This document shows positions 15,392 to 24,677 of a stretch of DNA of 64,000 nucleotides, in pieces (the stretch's first letter is position 1; each line of letters starts with the position of its first letter). This stretch comes from an uncultured Saprospiraceae bacterium (GTDB lineage Bacteria > Bacteroidota > Bacteroidia > Chitinophagales > Saprospiraceae). The position numbers and the translations under genes are program-made. The stretch is from positions 186,001 to 250,000 of the forward strand of contig CALIAU010000002.1 of the NCBI GenBank assembly GCA_938045585.1. Reading direction: 5' to 3'. The notes beneath the pieces are model-generated. The model saw only the letters and a program-made list of their open reading frames with translations. It was not told the origin of the DNA and did no database searches.

Positions 15392-15958
15392 ATGAAGATT
15401 TCAGAAGAATTAAAACAAAGAAGTGGCAATAGTTGTGAACTCTGCGGTAATAAAGACGCACTTTTTGAATACATTGTACCTCCAAAGTCTGGGGAAAGTA
15501 GCGATGAACAAGTAGTCACATGTTCTACATGTAAATCACAAATTGAAAATCCAGAAAATATAGACACACATCATTGGCGATGTCTCAATGAATCCATGTG
15601 GAGTGAACACGCACCAGTACAAGTAGTAGCCTATAGAATGTTGCAAGCCTTACAGACAGAAGAATGGGCAAATGACCTACTTGGAATGTTATTCTTAGAT
15701 GAGGACACAAAAGAATGGGCAGAACAATCAAATACTGACGTTCAAATTGTACATAAAGACGCAAACGGAAATATTCTAAATGCAGGCGATACGGTTACCC
15801 TTATTCAAGATCTTAATGTGAAAGGCGCAAAATTCACAGCAAAACGAGGAACTGCTGTCCGACGAATCCGCCTAGTACCTAACAACGCAGAACATATAGA
15901 AGGGAAAATCGAAGGTCAACAAATTGTTATACTGACTAAATATGTCAAAAAATCCTAA
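15392..15958 (+). CDS. PhnA/YjdM-like zinc-ribbon protein
   Basis: A 188-residue protein. The N-terminal zinc ribbon uses CELCGNK (about 16-22) and CSTCKS (about 49-54). The C-terminal PhnA domain has the SH3-like VHKDANGNILNAGDTVTLIQDLNVKGAKFTAKRGTAVRRIRLV and ends HIEGKIEGQQIVILTKYVKK, which is diagnostic. Despite the old name 'alkylphosphonate utilisation protein', these proteins are not phosphonoacetate hydrolases and their role is unclear. It is monocistronic in appearance, 44 bp after the PAP2 gene. Confidence 0.92.
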   Translation: MKISEELKQRSGNSCELCGNKDALFEYIVPPKSGESSDEQVVTCSTCKSQIENPENIDTHHWRCLNESMWSEHAPVQVVAYRMLQALQTEEWANDLLGMLFLDEDTKEWAEQSNTDVQIVHKDANGNILNAGDTVTLIQDLNVKGAKFTAKRGTAVRRIRLVPNNAEHIEGKIEGQQIVILTKYVKKS

Positions 15959-16132
15959 GAGCAACACCAAAGATTGTTGCTACCAAACCCTACTCTGCTA
16001 TCTATAAGCACTACTGATTCAAAAAAATCTTACTTTTTTTTGATAATATCCAACATGCTAGGCAACCTCTGCCCTATCATTTGCACTTAATCTGTATTAA
16101 TGCTTCTGATCACAAATTTAAACTTATTCAAT

Positions 16133-17674
16133 ATGAAAAAAATAGTACAACTTTTCCTCTTCCTCTTCTGCATAGGAACAATTTCCGCTCAAAACACAGT
16201 CGTTGATGTTATAGTCAACAGCCCTGATCATGAAACCTTAGAAGCCGCTGTAATAGCTGCTGACCTCGCAGGAACACTGAGCGGCGATGGCCCCTTCACG
16301 GTATTCGCTCCAACGGATGCGGCATTCGATGCACTTCCAGAAGGAACTGTAGATGCTCTATTAGCTGACCCAATAGGGGAACTAACGCAAATCCTGCTAT
16401 ACCATGTTATTGGTGCAGAAGTTTTAAGCTCAGATCTCATGGACGGGCAAATGGCAACTACTATTAATGGTAAAGACGTAACTGTAACAATTGACGCTGG
16501 TAATGTATTTATTAATGATGCGCAGGTTACTGTAGCTGACATCCCTGCTGATAATGGTGTGGTACATGTCATAGATGCGGTACTCATTCCGCCTACAACA
16601 ACAGTGGTAGATATTATAGTCAACAGCCCTGATCACGAAACTTTGGAAGCTGCTGTAATTGCTGCTGACCTTGCTGGAACACTGAGCGGCGATGGCCCCT
16701 TCACGGTATTCGCTCCAACGGATGCGGCATTCGATGCACTACCAGAGGGAACTGTAGATGCTCTATTGGCTGACCCAATGGGGGAACTAACGCAAATCCT
16801 GCTATACCATGTCGTTGGTGCCGAAGTTTTAAGCTCAGATCTCATGGACGGGCAAATGGCAACTACTATTAATGGTAAAGACGTAACTGTGACAATTAAC
16901 GCTGGTAATGTATTTATTAATGACGCGCAAGTTACTGTAGCTGATATCCCTGCTGATAATGGTGTGGTACATGTTATTGATGCGGTTCTTATTCCACCTA
17001 CAACAACAGTGGTAGATGTGATAGTAAATAGTCCTGATCATGAAACTTTAGAAGCTGCTGTAATAGCTGCTGACCTTGCTGGAACTCTTAGTGGCGATGG
17101 CCCCTTCACGGTATTCGCTCCAACGGATGCGGCATTCGATGCACTTCCAGAAGGAACTGTAGATGCTCTATTGGCTGACCCAATGGGGGATCTTACAACT
17201 GTATTACTATATCATGTTCTGGGAACTGAAGTCTTATCATCAGACTTAACAGACGGACAAATGGCAACAACTTTAAATGGTGAAAATATCACTGTATTAA
17301 TCGATGGGGATAATGTATTTATTAATGATGCGCAAGTAACTGTAGCAGACATTCCTACTGATAATGGCGTTGTGCATATTATCGATGCTGTATTAATTCC
17401 AAACCTTTCTTCCGTTGAGGATGTTATAAATACACAGACCAGTATAAATATCGCACCAAATCCAGTTTCTGATGTGATGACTGTAATTTTTAGCGATTTT
17501 GAATTAAGCGAACATACTTTTCTGTTGCATAATGCGCAGGGCAAAATTGTAAAAACATGGAAGAGCAATAGAGCCGAACAAACGATTGATATTTCTGGAA
17601 TGACTTCCGGAACATACTACCTAAGTAGTGTTTCAGAAGACAAACGAGAAATTAAAAAGTTCATTAAGTATTAA
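16133..17674 (+). CDS. Secreted protein of three fasciclin domains with T9SS sorting domain
   Basis: A 513-residue protein: signal peptide (LFLFLFCIGTISAQ), three FAS1 domains of 135 residues each (about 22-156, 157-291, 292-426), then a T9SS type A domain (SINIAPNPVSDVMTV, ending KREIKKFIKY). Each FAS1 repeat has the family signatures DGPFTVFAPTDAAF and the late NGVVHVIDAVLIP. Domains 1 and 2 are nearly identical and domain 3 diverges in its second half. FAS1 proteins mediate adhesion; a cell-surface adhesin is the likely role. I chose the ATG at 16133 because it opens the signal peptide; an upstream in-frame start at 16100 is unnecessary. Confidence 0.93.
   Translation: MKKIVQLFLFLFCIGTISAQNTVVDVIVNSPDHETLEAAVIAADLAGTLSGDGPFTVFAPTDAAFDALPEGTVDALLADPIGELTQILLYHVIGAEVLSSDLMDGQMATTINGKDVTVTIDAGNVFINDAQVTVADIPADNGVVHVIDAVLIPPTTTVVDIIVNSPDHETLEAAVIAADLAGTLSGDGPFTVFAPTDAAFDALPEGTVDALLADPMGELTQILLYHVVGAEVLSSDLMDGQMATTINGKDVTVTINAGNVFINDAQVTVADIPADNGVVHVIDAVLIPPTTTVVDVIVNSPDHETLEAAVIAADLAGTLSGDGPFTVFAPTDAAFDALPEGTVDALLADPMGDLTTVLLYHVLGTEVLSSDLTDGQMATTLNGENITVLIDGDNVFINDAQVTVADIPTDNGVVHIIDAVLIPNLSSVEDVINTQTSINIAPNPVSDVMTVIFSDFELSEHTFLLHNAQGKIVKTWKSNRAEQTIDISGMTSGTYYLSSVSEDKREIKKFIKY
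16199..17404 (+). repeat. Three tandem 405-bp DNA repeats (fasciclin domains)
   Basis: Corresponding bases recur at exactly 405-bp spacing: the GGCGATGGCCCC block sits at about 16283, 16688 and 17093. A stretch of roughly 50 bases around it is identical in all three copies, so synonymous sites are also conserved. This implies recent duplication or ongoing gene conversion. Confidence 0.9.
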
Positions 17675-17691
17675 TGGATATTTGAATATAC

Positions 17692-17728
17692 GTGGATCCG
17701 TTTTAATGAATTCGGATCCACATTTTTT
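17692..17728 (+). terminator. Rho-independent terminator after the fasciclin gene
   Basis: GTGGATCCG and CGGATCCAC form a perfect 9-bp stem with a 12-nt loop, followed by A and six T. It separates the fasciclin gene from the sigma factor. Confidence 0.85.
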
Positions 17729-17778
17729 GACTTTAAAACCTAAATAATGTGACGACAGTTATTGCACTAAATGCTAAT

Positions 17779-18348
17779 ATGGATTCTAATAAAAGTGACA
17801 TAGAGTTGGTGCAGTTCATAATAAATGGCGATAAGTCTAAATTCAAAGAACTGTACAATAGAAATAAAAGGAATGTATTCCTGACCTGTCTCCGTTATGC
17901 GAAGAACAAGTCTGAAGCAGAGGATTTTTTACAGGATGCATTTGTAAATATTTATAACTCCTTACACCAATATAATCCTAAAAAAGGTAAATTAATTTCA
18001 TGGATGGCTAGGGTCACTGTGAATACTTGTTTAATGCACCTTAGGAAAAAATCAATGGAATTTGCGAACACGGACATTACAAATGGACTCGCAACACAAC
18101 AAGCCCAACAGGAGAATTTAGAAAGTATGGAAAACTTATCTATACAAGAGCTGACTAAAATCATCCAAAGTCTACCGGATGGTTATCGCACTGTCTTTAA
18201 CATGCATGTTATGGATGGTTATACGCATAAAGAAATTGCAGAATACTTAGGAATATCAGAAAGTACTTCCAAATCGCAACTCTTTAAAGCTAGAAAACAG
18301 CTTCAAACTATTATTAAAACGACAACAAAAGAAGTGAAGTATGGATAA
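17779..18348 (+). CDS. ECF-type RNA polymerase sigma-70 factor
   Basis: A 189-residue sigma factor with region 2 (LTCLRYAKNKSEAEDFLQDAFVNIYNSLHQY, then the GKLISWMARVTVNTCLMHLRKK block) and region 4 (ELTKIIQSLPDGYRTVFNMHVMDGYTHKEIAEYLGISESTSKSQLFKARKQL). I prefer the ATG at 17779 because the resulting N terminus aligns with that of the paralogue at 32184; a GTG at 17749 would add ten residues. The stop overlaps by eight bases the start of a membrane protein likely to act as its anti-sigma or sensor. It reads as one of the many Bacteroidota ECF factors that respond to envelope cues. Confidence 0.92.
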   Translation: MDSNKSDIELVQFIINGDKSKFKELYNRNKRNVFLTCLRYAKNKSEAEDFLQDAFVNIYNSLHQYNPKKGKLISWMARVTVNTCLMHLRKKSMEFANTDITNGLATQQAQQENLESMENLSIQELTKIIQSLPDGYRTVFNMHVMDGYTHKEIAEYLGISESTSKSQLFKARKQLQTIIKTTTKEVKYG

Positions 18349-19855
18349 ATTTGATGACAAACTGAAACAAAGGTTTCAAAATGCGAAACTTAATGATGAA
18401 GCTTGGCTAGAACCTTCAAACGATGCCTTCGCTCAAATAGAAAAGGCAATTGCCCAGCCAGAAGAAGATAGGTATAAGAAATTCCTTCACCTGATTATAG
18501 CTGGATTAATTATCAGCATGATATTTATGTATCTAATATTAAGCAAAGGGAAGACTGATGGACTTTCTCAAGTGAATCCACCTATAGAACACAAAGAGGT
18601 GTATAATAGTAATTCTATAGGCTTCACTTCTAGTGAGGAAGCCTCGATCTTAAACAAAATTAAACCACATGAAGCGGATGAATCAAACGTAGAGCTTGAG
18701 AACACAGATTATCTTTCTCAAACAGAAGCTAAAAAGCAGAATATAAATTTAGCAGTACAGGCTTATGAAAGCACTACCCTACAACCATTAAAAGATAAGA
18801 AGCATTCTATTACGAATATTACAGGAGTTAGTGCGCAGAGAAACACTTCAACTATGCACAGAAGTTCTAGCTACAGTATATCTACGGAAATTAAAACGCA
18901 TACGACTCTAAATTCAAATAGTAAAAAACAAGCCGCTATTCCACATAATTCAATAAATCAAGCAGAAAGTGCCATTCCACATAATTCAATAGAATCAATT
19001 GCAATATTACCCAAGCTTTCTCTAGCATTAGCAGGAACGCAAACTTTGATGAACATAGGACCAAGACACGCTGCTATACCTATCAATCCAGTGCGAAAAA
19101 ATAATGCCTATTTGGATATTTCTTTTTCCACTATTTTCTGGAAAGATAAATTGAATTCTAATTATCTAGGTGCGCTAAGCCCTGCTGATTTTAGTCAAAA
19201 TGCAGAAAGAGGATATGGACTTAATGTAAGTTATCACAAACACATAACCCGACCAATAGCAATTGGATTTCAAGTCGGGTATTCTGACATAGAAATCAAC
19301 TCAGGCCATAATACAATTCTTAATTATGATGTAGGAGCAGAACTGAATGGAACTCAAAGTTTTAGTGACCTGACATTAGCAACTCCATATGGCTTTGTAC
19401 AATCTGACCTTACTGTTTCAAGAGCTGTTACAAATGCAGACGAGACTCGATCTTTGAACGCTTCCATACATTCAAAGCACAATATTAAAATATTAAAATT
19501 TGCTCCTTCTCTAGATTTACATGTATTTGAAAGAAGCAATTTTAATCTAATAATAAACCTAAACACTGGTCTGAATTACATTCTTACTTTAAAAAATGAA
19601 ATTGATTTCTTAAACACTGGACATGCAGACTATGCATTGCAGAATGGATCAATAATAGAAGAGCAGTCTAATGTGAATACAAGTTTTTGGAGTGCTGGCC
19701 TAGGCATTAGAACGCAATATTCTATAAGCTCGAATGTATCTTTTGGTGCGCGAATTGCATTCTCTGAAGGACTTACACCACTCTTCAAAATGGATGACTT
19801 TAGCGGAAGAGCAAGAGCAACTGAACTTGGCTTAAATACTACGTTTAGATTTTAG
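18341..19855 (+). CDS. Putative anti-sigma / outer-membrane-barrel-like membrane protein
   Basis: A 504-residue protein coupled to the sigma factor gene. The N-terminal 45 residues are charged and predicted cytoplasmic (MDKFDDKLKQRFQNAKLNDEAW). One transmembrane helix follows (about 48-66), then a long low-complexity Ser/Asn/Thr-rich stretch (about 70-250), and a C-terminal beta-rich domain of about 250 residues ending in aromatic TTFRF. That last part has the alternating pattern and glycine/aromatic spacing of 'outer membrane beta-barrel domain' proteins (PorT-like). The layout repeats in the protein at 32734. An anti-sigma role for the N terminus is inferred from position and topology; no classical ZAS motif is seen. 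Confidence 0.65.
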   Translation: MDKFDDKLKQRFQNAKLNDEAWLEPSNDAFAQIEKAIAQPEEDRYKKFLHLIIAGLIISMIFMYLILSKGKTDGLSQVNPPIEHKEVYNSNSIGFTSSEEASILNKIKPHEADESNVELENTDYLSQTEAKKQNINLAVQAYESTTLQPLKDKKHSITNITGVSAQRNTSTMHRSSSYSISTEIKTHTTLNSNSKKQAAIPHNSINQAESAIPHNSIESIAILPKLSLALAGTQTLMNIGPRHAAIPINPVRKNNAYLDISFSTIFWKDKLNSNYLGALSPADFSQNAERGYGLNVSYHKHITRPIAIGFQVGYSDIEINSGHNTILNYDVGAELNGTQSFSDLTLATPYGFVQSDLTVSRAVTNADETRSLNASIHSKHNIKILKFAPSLDLHVFERSNFNLIINLNTGLNYILTLKNEIDFLNTGHADYALQNGSIIEEQSNVNTSFWSAGLGIRTQYSISSNVSFGARIAFSEGLTPLFKMDDFSGRARATELGLNTTFRF

Positions 19856-19987
19856 GGAAATAACAAGAGAATAGCGCAATAAACTCAGCCTAAGTATCTT
19901 AATCTCAAGATGCTACAGCTTTAGTTCTGTTTGAATAAAGTGATCTTGGTACTATGTCCCGAAGAAGTTCTTTTGTAGCTTTAGATC

Positions 19988-22900
19988 ATGAGAATTCATC
20001 CCTCTCTTCTTTTCTTACTACTTTCCCTATATACCTGGTCTTTAAACGCTCAAGACCAAGCGTATCGCACTATTTACCTAACTGGCAACACACAATCTCT
20101 TGATGTCAAAAGCGTATTCTTCAACGATCTATTCAATCGAATAGAAAAAGAAACAAGACCCTCTACTCTACTTCTTTTGGGCGACTTCAGTTCTAAGCGT
20201 TCATTGAAATCATCACTCACAGATAAACTACAGTATCTCAAGAAAGAAAAAGATATTAAAATCTCAATGATTCCTGGGGATAGTGAATGGAATGATCTAC
20301 AATCAAATGGATCTTCCTATGTGAAAAAACTCGAGGCTAATATTGAAGATAAAATCAAAAAAGCAGTCAGCCCAAATAACGGATGTCCAGGGCCACACGA
20401 AATCAAACTAGACAAACAAACTGTCCTAATATCAATAAATACATCTTGGTTTCTAACTAGCCATACGAAACAAGAAGGCTTTAATTCAAAATGCTCCCTA
20501 CTCTTTGAAAGTGAATTCTATGAAGAACTAGATGATATTATAGAAGACAACAAGGGAAAGAATATCATTATCGCAGGGCACCACCCCATTTACTCAAATG
20601 GCTACTATGGAGGCAAAGGGGCCAGATGGATGGAATGGTTACCTGTGCTCGGAAGTATGTTTTACGCGTACAGAAACCATGATGGTTCGCCTGACTATCT
20701 TTCCAATAAAAGGTACCAGCACTTTAGAGTGATGATGGAACGTATTCTAAAAAAACATCAGGGTCTGATTTATCTTTCCGGACATGAACACTCCATTGAA
20801 ATACAAAACATAAACGGAAACTTACACATTAATAGTGGCGCTGCAAGAAATATTCGAAAAGGAGCTAAATCCGAATCTAGCTTATTTACCCAATACAAAA
20901 AAGGCTACACCTGTATCTCTTTATATGATGACGGCCGTGTAAAAGCTAAGGTCTTCAATACCGACAATAAAAGCAAAACAAACAGCTTTGTTGATTATGT
21001 CATGTTACCGCCTTGCACAAAGAATATCGCAGATAATAAGATCCTCAACCACCAATTATCTGATTGCAATCTGGAAATCACCACATCGCAAACAATACCA
21101 ATTGAACAAGTACAAACTGGAAAAGAAAAAGCAATTCCAGGCATTGAATACAAGGCCAATGGTTTTAAAAAGCTGTGGATGGGCGAACACTATCGAGAAG
21201 AATGGACAACCGCAGTGTCTCTACCCTATCTGAATTTAAAAACAGAACATGGCGGATTAAAAGCCATTGGAAAAGGAGGAGGGAAACAAACGAATTCTTT
21301 AAAACTCATAAATAATAGAAAGGAACAATATGCCTTCAGGTCAGTAAATAAAAACACAGGCAGAGATCCCTACGACCCCTTCAGGAATACGCTCGTTACG
21401 AGTTACACCCAAGAACTTATCAGTAACCAACTCCCCTTTGGTGATGTCCTTGTTGCCAAACTTCTTGATAATACGGATATACTACATGTGAACCCGAAAC
21501 CTTTTATAATGCCGAATGATCCGGCGCTGGGCATTTACCAAAAAGATTTCGCAAATGTTGTGGGAACGTTAGAAATGAAACCGAAGGGTAAAAAAGGCAT
21601 CCGACCCGGTTTTGCGAATGCAGACATAGTTATCTCTTCTAACCAAATGTATAATTATTTAATTTCTAATAATTCAAATTATATTGACCGTCTAGCTTTT
21701 GCTAAAACAGTTCTCTTTGATGCTTGGGTAGGTGACTGGGATAAACATGGAGACAATTGGAAATGGGCAGGTTACAAAGAAGGAAAACACTATAAATTTG
21801 TACCTATCCCCAAAGATAGAGATCATGTATTTGCAATCTATGAAGGCATCCTTCCTAGTATCGCAAAACAAGCACTCCCTTTCTATAGTGACTTCACGAA
21901 CACCTTAGATAATGTAGATGCCAACACCTACCAAGGAAGGCATCTCGTCAACTTTGTAGGCTCAAAATTAACTAAAGAAGATTGGACAGAGGCAGCAACA
22001 TATCTAAAGTCACGATTCAATAGAACAAATATTGACAAGGCCTTTGATGTCCTGCCTGCAGAAATGCGAGACATCTCTAAAAAAGAAATTAAATCAGCTT
22101 TGATTGACAGACTTGATCAATTGCAAACCGCAGCTGATGATATTTTTAAAAAATACAATAAGGTAGGCCTAATCGTAGGTAGTAACGAAAAAGAAAAATT
22201 TAGAATCCAAAGAAACCAAGATGCCTCAGTCACAGTACAAGTATTAAAAGCAAAATCTGAAAAATTAATTTTTGAAAAGAACTTTCAAGCCTCAACGACT
22301 AAAGAAATTCAGATTTATGGTCTCGGCAAAGATGATCAATTCACTATCCTTGGAGACTGTGACAAAACAATATCTATACGTATAATCGGTGGTAAAGGGG
22401 AAGACGAAATAAGAGACCTCGCAAAAATTGCGAACAATAGAAAAGTGACAAAAGTATATGACAAATTCTCCAATGACAAGATTGAAGCAGGTGCAAATAC
22501 TAAAATCAAAAAAGAATATCAAGATCCAGATTATAAGATTTTTGACTTTGAATATGATGCCCTCATACCCTTATTTGCTCCCAGCTACACCACAGACTTT
22601 GGTTTCTTCTTCGTAGGGACCTTTGATTATAAGAATCATGGATTTAACAAACCTGACTACCATCATAGTCTTACAGGTGATTTCCGTTGGGTTCCTAACC
22701 TCAAAAACTTTAGACTAAAAGGAAAATACCGCTACAGACAATTTTGGGGCGATAGAAATTTATTAGTCCGTTATAAATTGGCCTTAAATGACATTGGCTT
22801 CGATGATTTTTATGGTATCGGCAACAATACGAGAAGAATTGAATCATTAGACAAGGCAAACTTTTATGATTTCAACAATTCACATTATAGCCTAAGTGTA

Positions 22901-23617
22901 GGGATAAACAAACAACTCTTTAATAAGAGTAATTTCGAATTTGGAATTGGCCTTGAACATTTTAATATGCGACCAGCAAATTCTAATCCATCAATATTTG
23001 ATTTAAATGCACATGAAAATCTATTTGGTATCGGGAAAACAGGAAGTAGCTTTTTTGAAACCCGATTAGAAATAGACTTTTTAGACAATTCCTCATTTCC
23101 AACCGCAGGAGCAAAACTTAATGTGAAACATCGGTTGGCTAAACTTCTAAATGGAGAAAAGCAAACATACGGTTATACAGAAGTCGCTTTGATAGAATAC
23201 TACAGCTTTGAAATTATAAAAGAAGCCACGCTCGCTATCAAAGTAGGCGGTTCGTATAACTATGGAGAAACACCATTTTACCACTTAAGTAATCTAGGGA
23301 ATAATAACAATTTGAGAACGTACGCTAGCAATCTCTTCTTAGGGACCAGCAGTGTGTATAGTAATTTCCAACTCAGACACTCTATCGGAACACTTCAAAA
23401 CAAAATTATTCCTTTCAATTATGGCCTAATTCTATTCTATGATATTGGTCGCGTTTTCAATAATCAAAATTTTAACTTTCAAGATTGGAACTACGGCTAT
23501 GGAACAGGTCTCTATGCCTCCATTCTGGACGGACTCTATAATGTGCACCTAAGCATAGGAGCAAATCAATACGATCAGAGATTTATACGATTAGGGCTAG
23601 GCCTAGGACTAGAATAA
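19988..23617 (+). CDS. Metallophosphoesterase / kinase-like / BamA-type outer-membrane-barrel fusion
   Basis: A 1209-residue secreted protein. After a signal peptide (ends about 22) comes a metallophosphoesterase domain (about 27-340) with LLLGDFSS, IPGDSEW in place of GNHE, AGHHP (about 196-200) and SGHEHS (about 264-269). A middle region (about 385-720) holds FDAWVGDWDKHGDNW (about 576-590) and IPKDRDHVF (about 606-614). The DRH..N-like and D-R-D patterns recall the catalytic and metal residues of HipA/Fam20C/CotH-type kinases. From about 858 to the end is a 16-strand BamA/Omp85-like barrel. Similar long proteins occur in Bacteroidota as 'BamA/TamA family' or 'metallophosphoesterase'. It is probably an outer-membrane protein with periplasmic or surface enzyme domains; the kinase reading is inference. 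Confidence 0.8.
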   Translation: MRIHPSLLFLLLSLYTWSLNAQDQAYRTIYLTGNTQSLDVKSVFFNDLFNRIEKETRPSTLLLLGDFSSKRSLKSSLTDKLQYLKKEKDIKISMIPGDSEWNDLQSNGSSYVKKLEANIEDKIKKAVSPNNGCPGPHEIKLDKQTVLISINTSWFLTSHTKQEGFNSKCSLLFESEFYEELDDIIEDNKGKNIIIAGHHPIYSNGYYGGKGARWMEWLPVLGSMFYAYRNHDGSPDYLSNKRYQHFRVMMERILKKHQGLIYLSGHEHSIEIQNINGNLHINSGAARNIRKGAKSESSLFTQYKKGYTCISLYDDGRVKAKVFNTDNKSKTNSFVDYVMLPPCTKNIADNKILNHQLSDCNLEITTSQTIPIEQVQTGKEKAIPGIEYKANGFKKLWMGEHYREEWTTAVSLPYLNLKTEHGGLKAIGKGGGKQTNSLKLINNRKEQYAFRSVNKNTGRDPYDPFRNTLVTSYTQELISNQLPFGDVLVAKLLDNTDILHVNPKPFIMPNDPALGIYQKDFANVVGTLEMKPKGKKGIRPGFANADIVISSNQMYNYLISNNSNYIDRLAFAKTVLFDAWVGDWDKHGDNWKWAGYKEGKHYKFVPIPKDRDHVFAIYEGILPSIAKQALPFYSDFTNTLDNVDANTYQGRHLVNFVGSKLTKEDWTEAATYLKSRFNRTNIDKAFDVLPAEMRDISKKEIKSALIDRLDQLQTAADDIFKKYNKVGLIVGSNEKEKFRIQRNQDASVTVQVLKAKSEKLIFEKNFQASTTKEIQIYGLGKDDQFTILGDCDKTISIRIIGGKGEDEIRDLAKIANNRKVTKVYDKFSNDKIEAGANTKIKKEYQDPDYKIFDFEYDALIPLFAPSYTTDFGFFFVGTFDYKNHGFNKPDYHHSLTGDFRWVPNLKNFRLKGKYRYRQFWGDRNLLVRYKLALNDIGFDDFYGIGNNTRRIESLDKANFYDFNNSHYSLSVGINKQLFNKSNFEFGIGLEHFNMRPANSNPSIFDLNAHENLFGIGKTGSSFFETRLEIDFLDNSSFPTAGAKLNVKHRLAKLLNGEKQTYGYTEVALIEYYSFEIIKEATLAIKVGGSYNYGETPFYHLSNLGNNNNLRTYASNLFLGTSSVYSNFQLRHSIGTLQNKIIPFNYGLILFYDIGRVFNNQNFNFQDWNYGYGTGLYASILDGLYNVHLSIGANQYDQRFIRLGLGLGLE

Positions 23618-23620
23618 AAA

Positions 23621-23668
23621 AAAGCAGCCTTTCTGTGTGGTTAGGACAGAGCGGCTGCTTTGACTTCT
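23621..23668 (+). terminator. Rho-independent terminator of the phosphoesterase-barrel gene
   Basis: AAAGCAGCC (23621-23629) pairs with GGCTGCTTT (23653-23661), and a T-rich run follows. It begins three bases after the stop codon. Confidence 0.75.
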
Positions 23669-23768
23669 TTTTTCTTAATTCACCAAGACCAAAGAAGCAC
23701 GACAAGCAAAATCAGCGGTTGATCTCAGTACTCAAGATTTAAAATTATCCAGATTTCTAATCTCTTGT

Positions 23769-23861
23769 CTATAAGATCACTTCAAAAGTTTCATTCTCAT
23801 CTGCTTTCAGCAGGAAATCCAACATTTGAGTGTTAATATCGTGTGTGTACTTAATAGACAA
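23769..23861 (-). other. Possible short ORF or gene remnant in the 23.6-24.0 kb gap
   Basis: Within the 364-bp gap 23618-23981 the minus strand carries a 30-codon frame from a TTG at 23861 (ATG only at 23825). Its translation, with YTHDINTQMLDFLLKAD and a short acidic end, looks protein-like rather than random. It may be a very small gene or the tail of a decayed one. Nothing else was recognised in the gap apart from the terminator at its left end. Confidence 0.2.
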
Positions 23862-23981
23862 TACAAATCAGCTACTACCCCCGCGAATTCGCTGTTTTAG
23901 TGATGAAGGGATGTTTATTGAGTACTAAATTTCTTTTTTCTTCATCCAAGAAAGTCATACTTTTACATATAATTTTTCTTA

Positions 23982-24593
23982 ATGAATAAACTACCTAAAA
24001 CCTATATAGAAAAGCTTGTTTCTAATGCAGATACTATTTCTCCAGAAAGAAAGGAAGAACTAATAGGTCTAAAAGAACTTATACTAGAACAAATCAAGAA
24101 CAAGGACAAGGCTCAGATAAATTTTATTTGCACACACAACTCAAGAAGAAGCCAATTAAGTGAACTATGGCTAAGAGCTGCCTGTGCCTTCTATAATATC
24201 AAAAATGTATTCTCATTCTCCGGAGGAACTGAAGGCACCGCATTTAACCATCGCATGGTACAGGCCATTCAGACAAAAGGCTTCCCCTTAGAAAAACTGA
24301 GTGTAAATGCTAACCCAATCTATAACCTAAATATAACCAGCAGAAATCCACTCATGTTTTCAAAGGTTTATAACGATGAAAACAACCCAAGCAAAGACTT
24401 CATTGCTGTAATGGTGTGTGACCATGCAGAACAAAACTGTCCTATTGTATATGGGGCAGACAGCAGATATTCTTTGAAATATGTCGACCCCAAATTTGCT
24501 GATGATACAGACGAAGAGAAGCCTGTCTACTTAGCAAAGGTAGACGAAATAGGAACCGAAATCTTATTTTTAGCTGCTCAATTAGGCTCTTAA
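23982..24593 (+). CDS. Low-molecular-weight phosphatase / arsenate-reductase-like protein
   Basis: A 203-residue cytoplasmic protein. The P-loop INFICTHNSRRSQLSE (about 46-61) is a CX5RS phosphatase loop as in LMW tyrosine phosphatases and thioredoxin-coupled ArsC. VMVCDHAEQNCP (about 144-155) provides the two further cysteines expected for ArsC-type redox relay. An N-terminal helical extension of about 45 residues precedes the fold, longer than in classical ArsC (about 130 residues). Arsenate reduction or protein tyrosine phosphatase activity are both possible; no ars operon neighbours are present, so the choice is open. Confidence 0.85.
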   Translation: MNKLPKTYIEKLVSNADTISPERKEELIGLKELILEQIKNKDKAQINFICTHNSRRSQLSELWLRAACAFYNIKNVFSFSGGTEGTAFNHRMVQAIQTKGFPLEKLSVNANPIYNLNITSRNPLMFSKVYNDENNPSKDFIAVMVCDHAEQNCPIVYGADSRYSLKYVDPKFADDTDEEKPVYLAKVDEIGTEILFLAAQLGS

Positions 24594-24677
24594 AACCCAT
24601 AAATTACATATTATCAAATTTTAACATATAATAGCATTTAAGTGATTAACTTAGTGCTGAATTAACACGCGACACAA

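Noticed and set aside
16228-17568. Several minus-strand open frames across the fasciclin gene
   Set aside because: They recur at the same place in each repeat and mirror the plus-strand codon pattern; no start context or family match.
23982-24593. Part of an arsenic-resistance operon
   Set aside because: No arsR, arsB or acr3-like genes lie nearby and the N-terminal extension is atypical.
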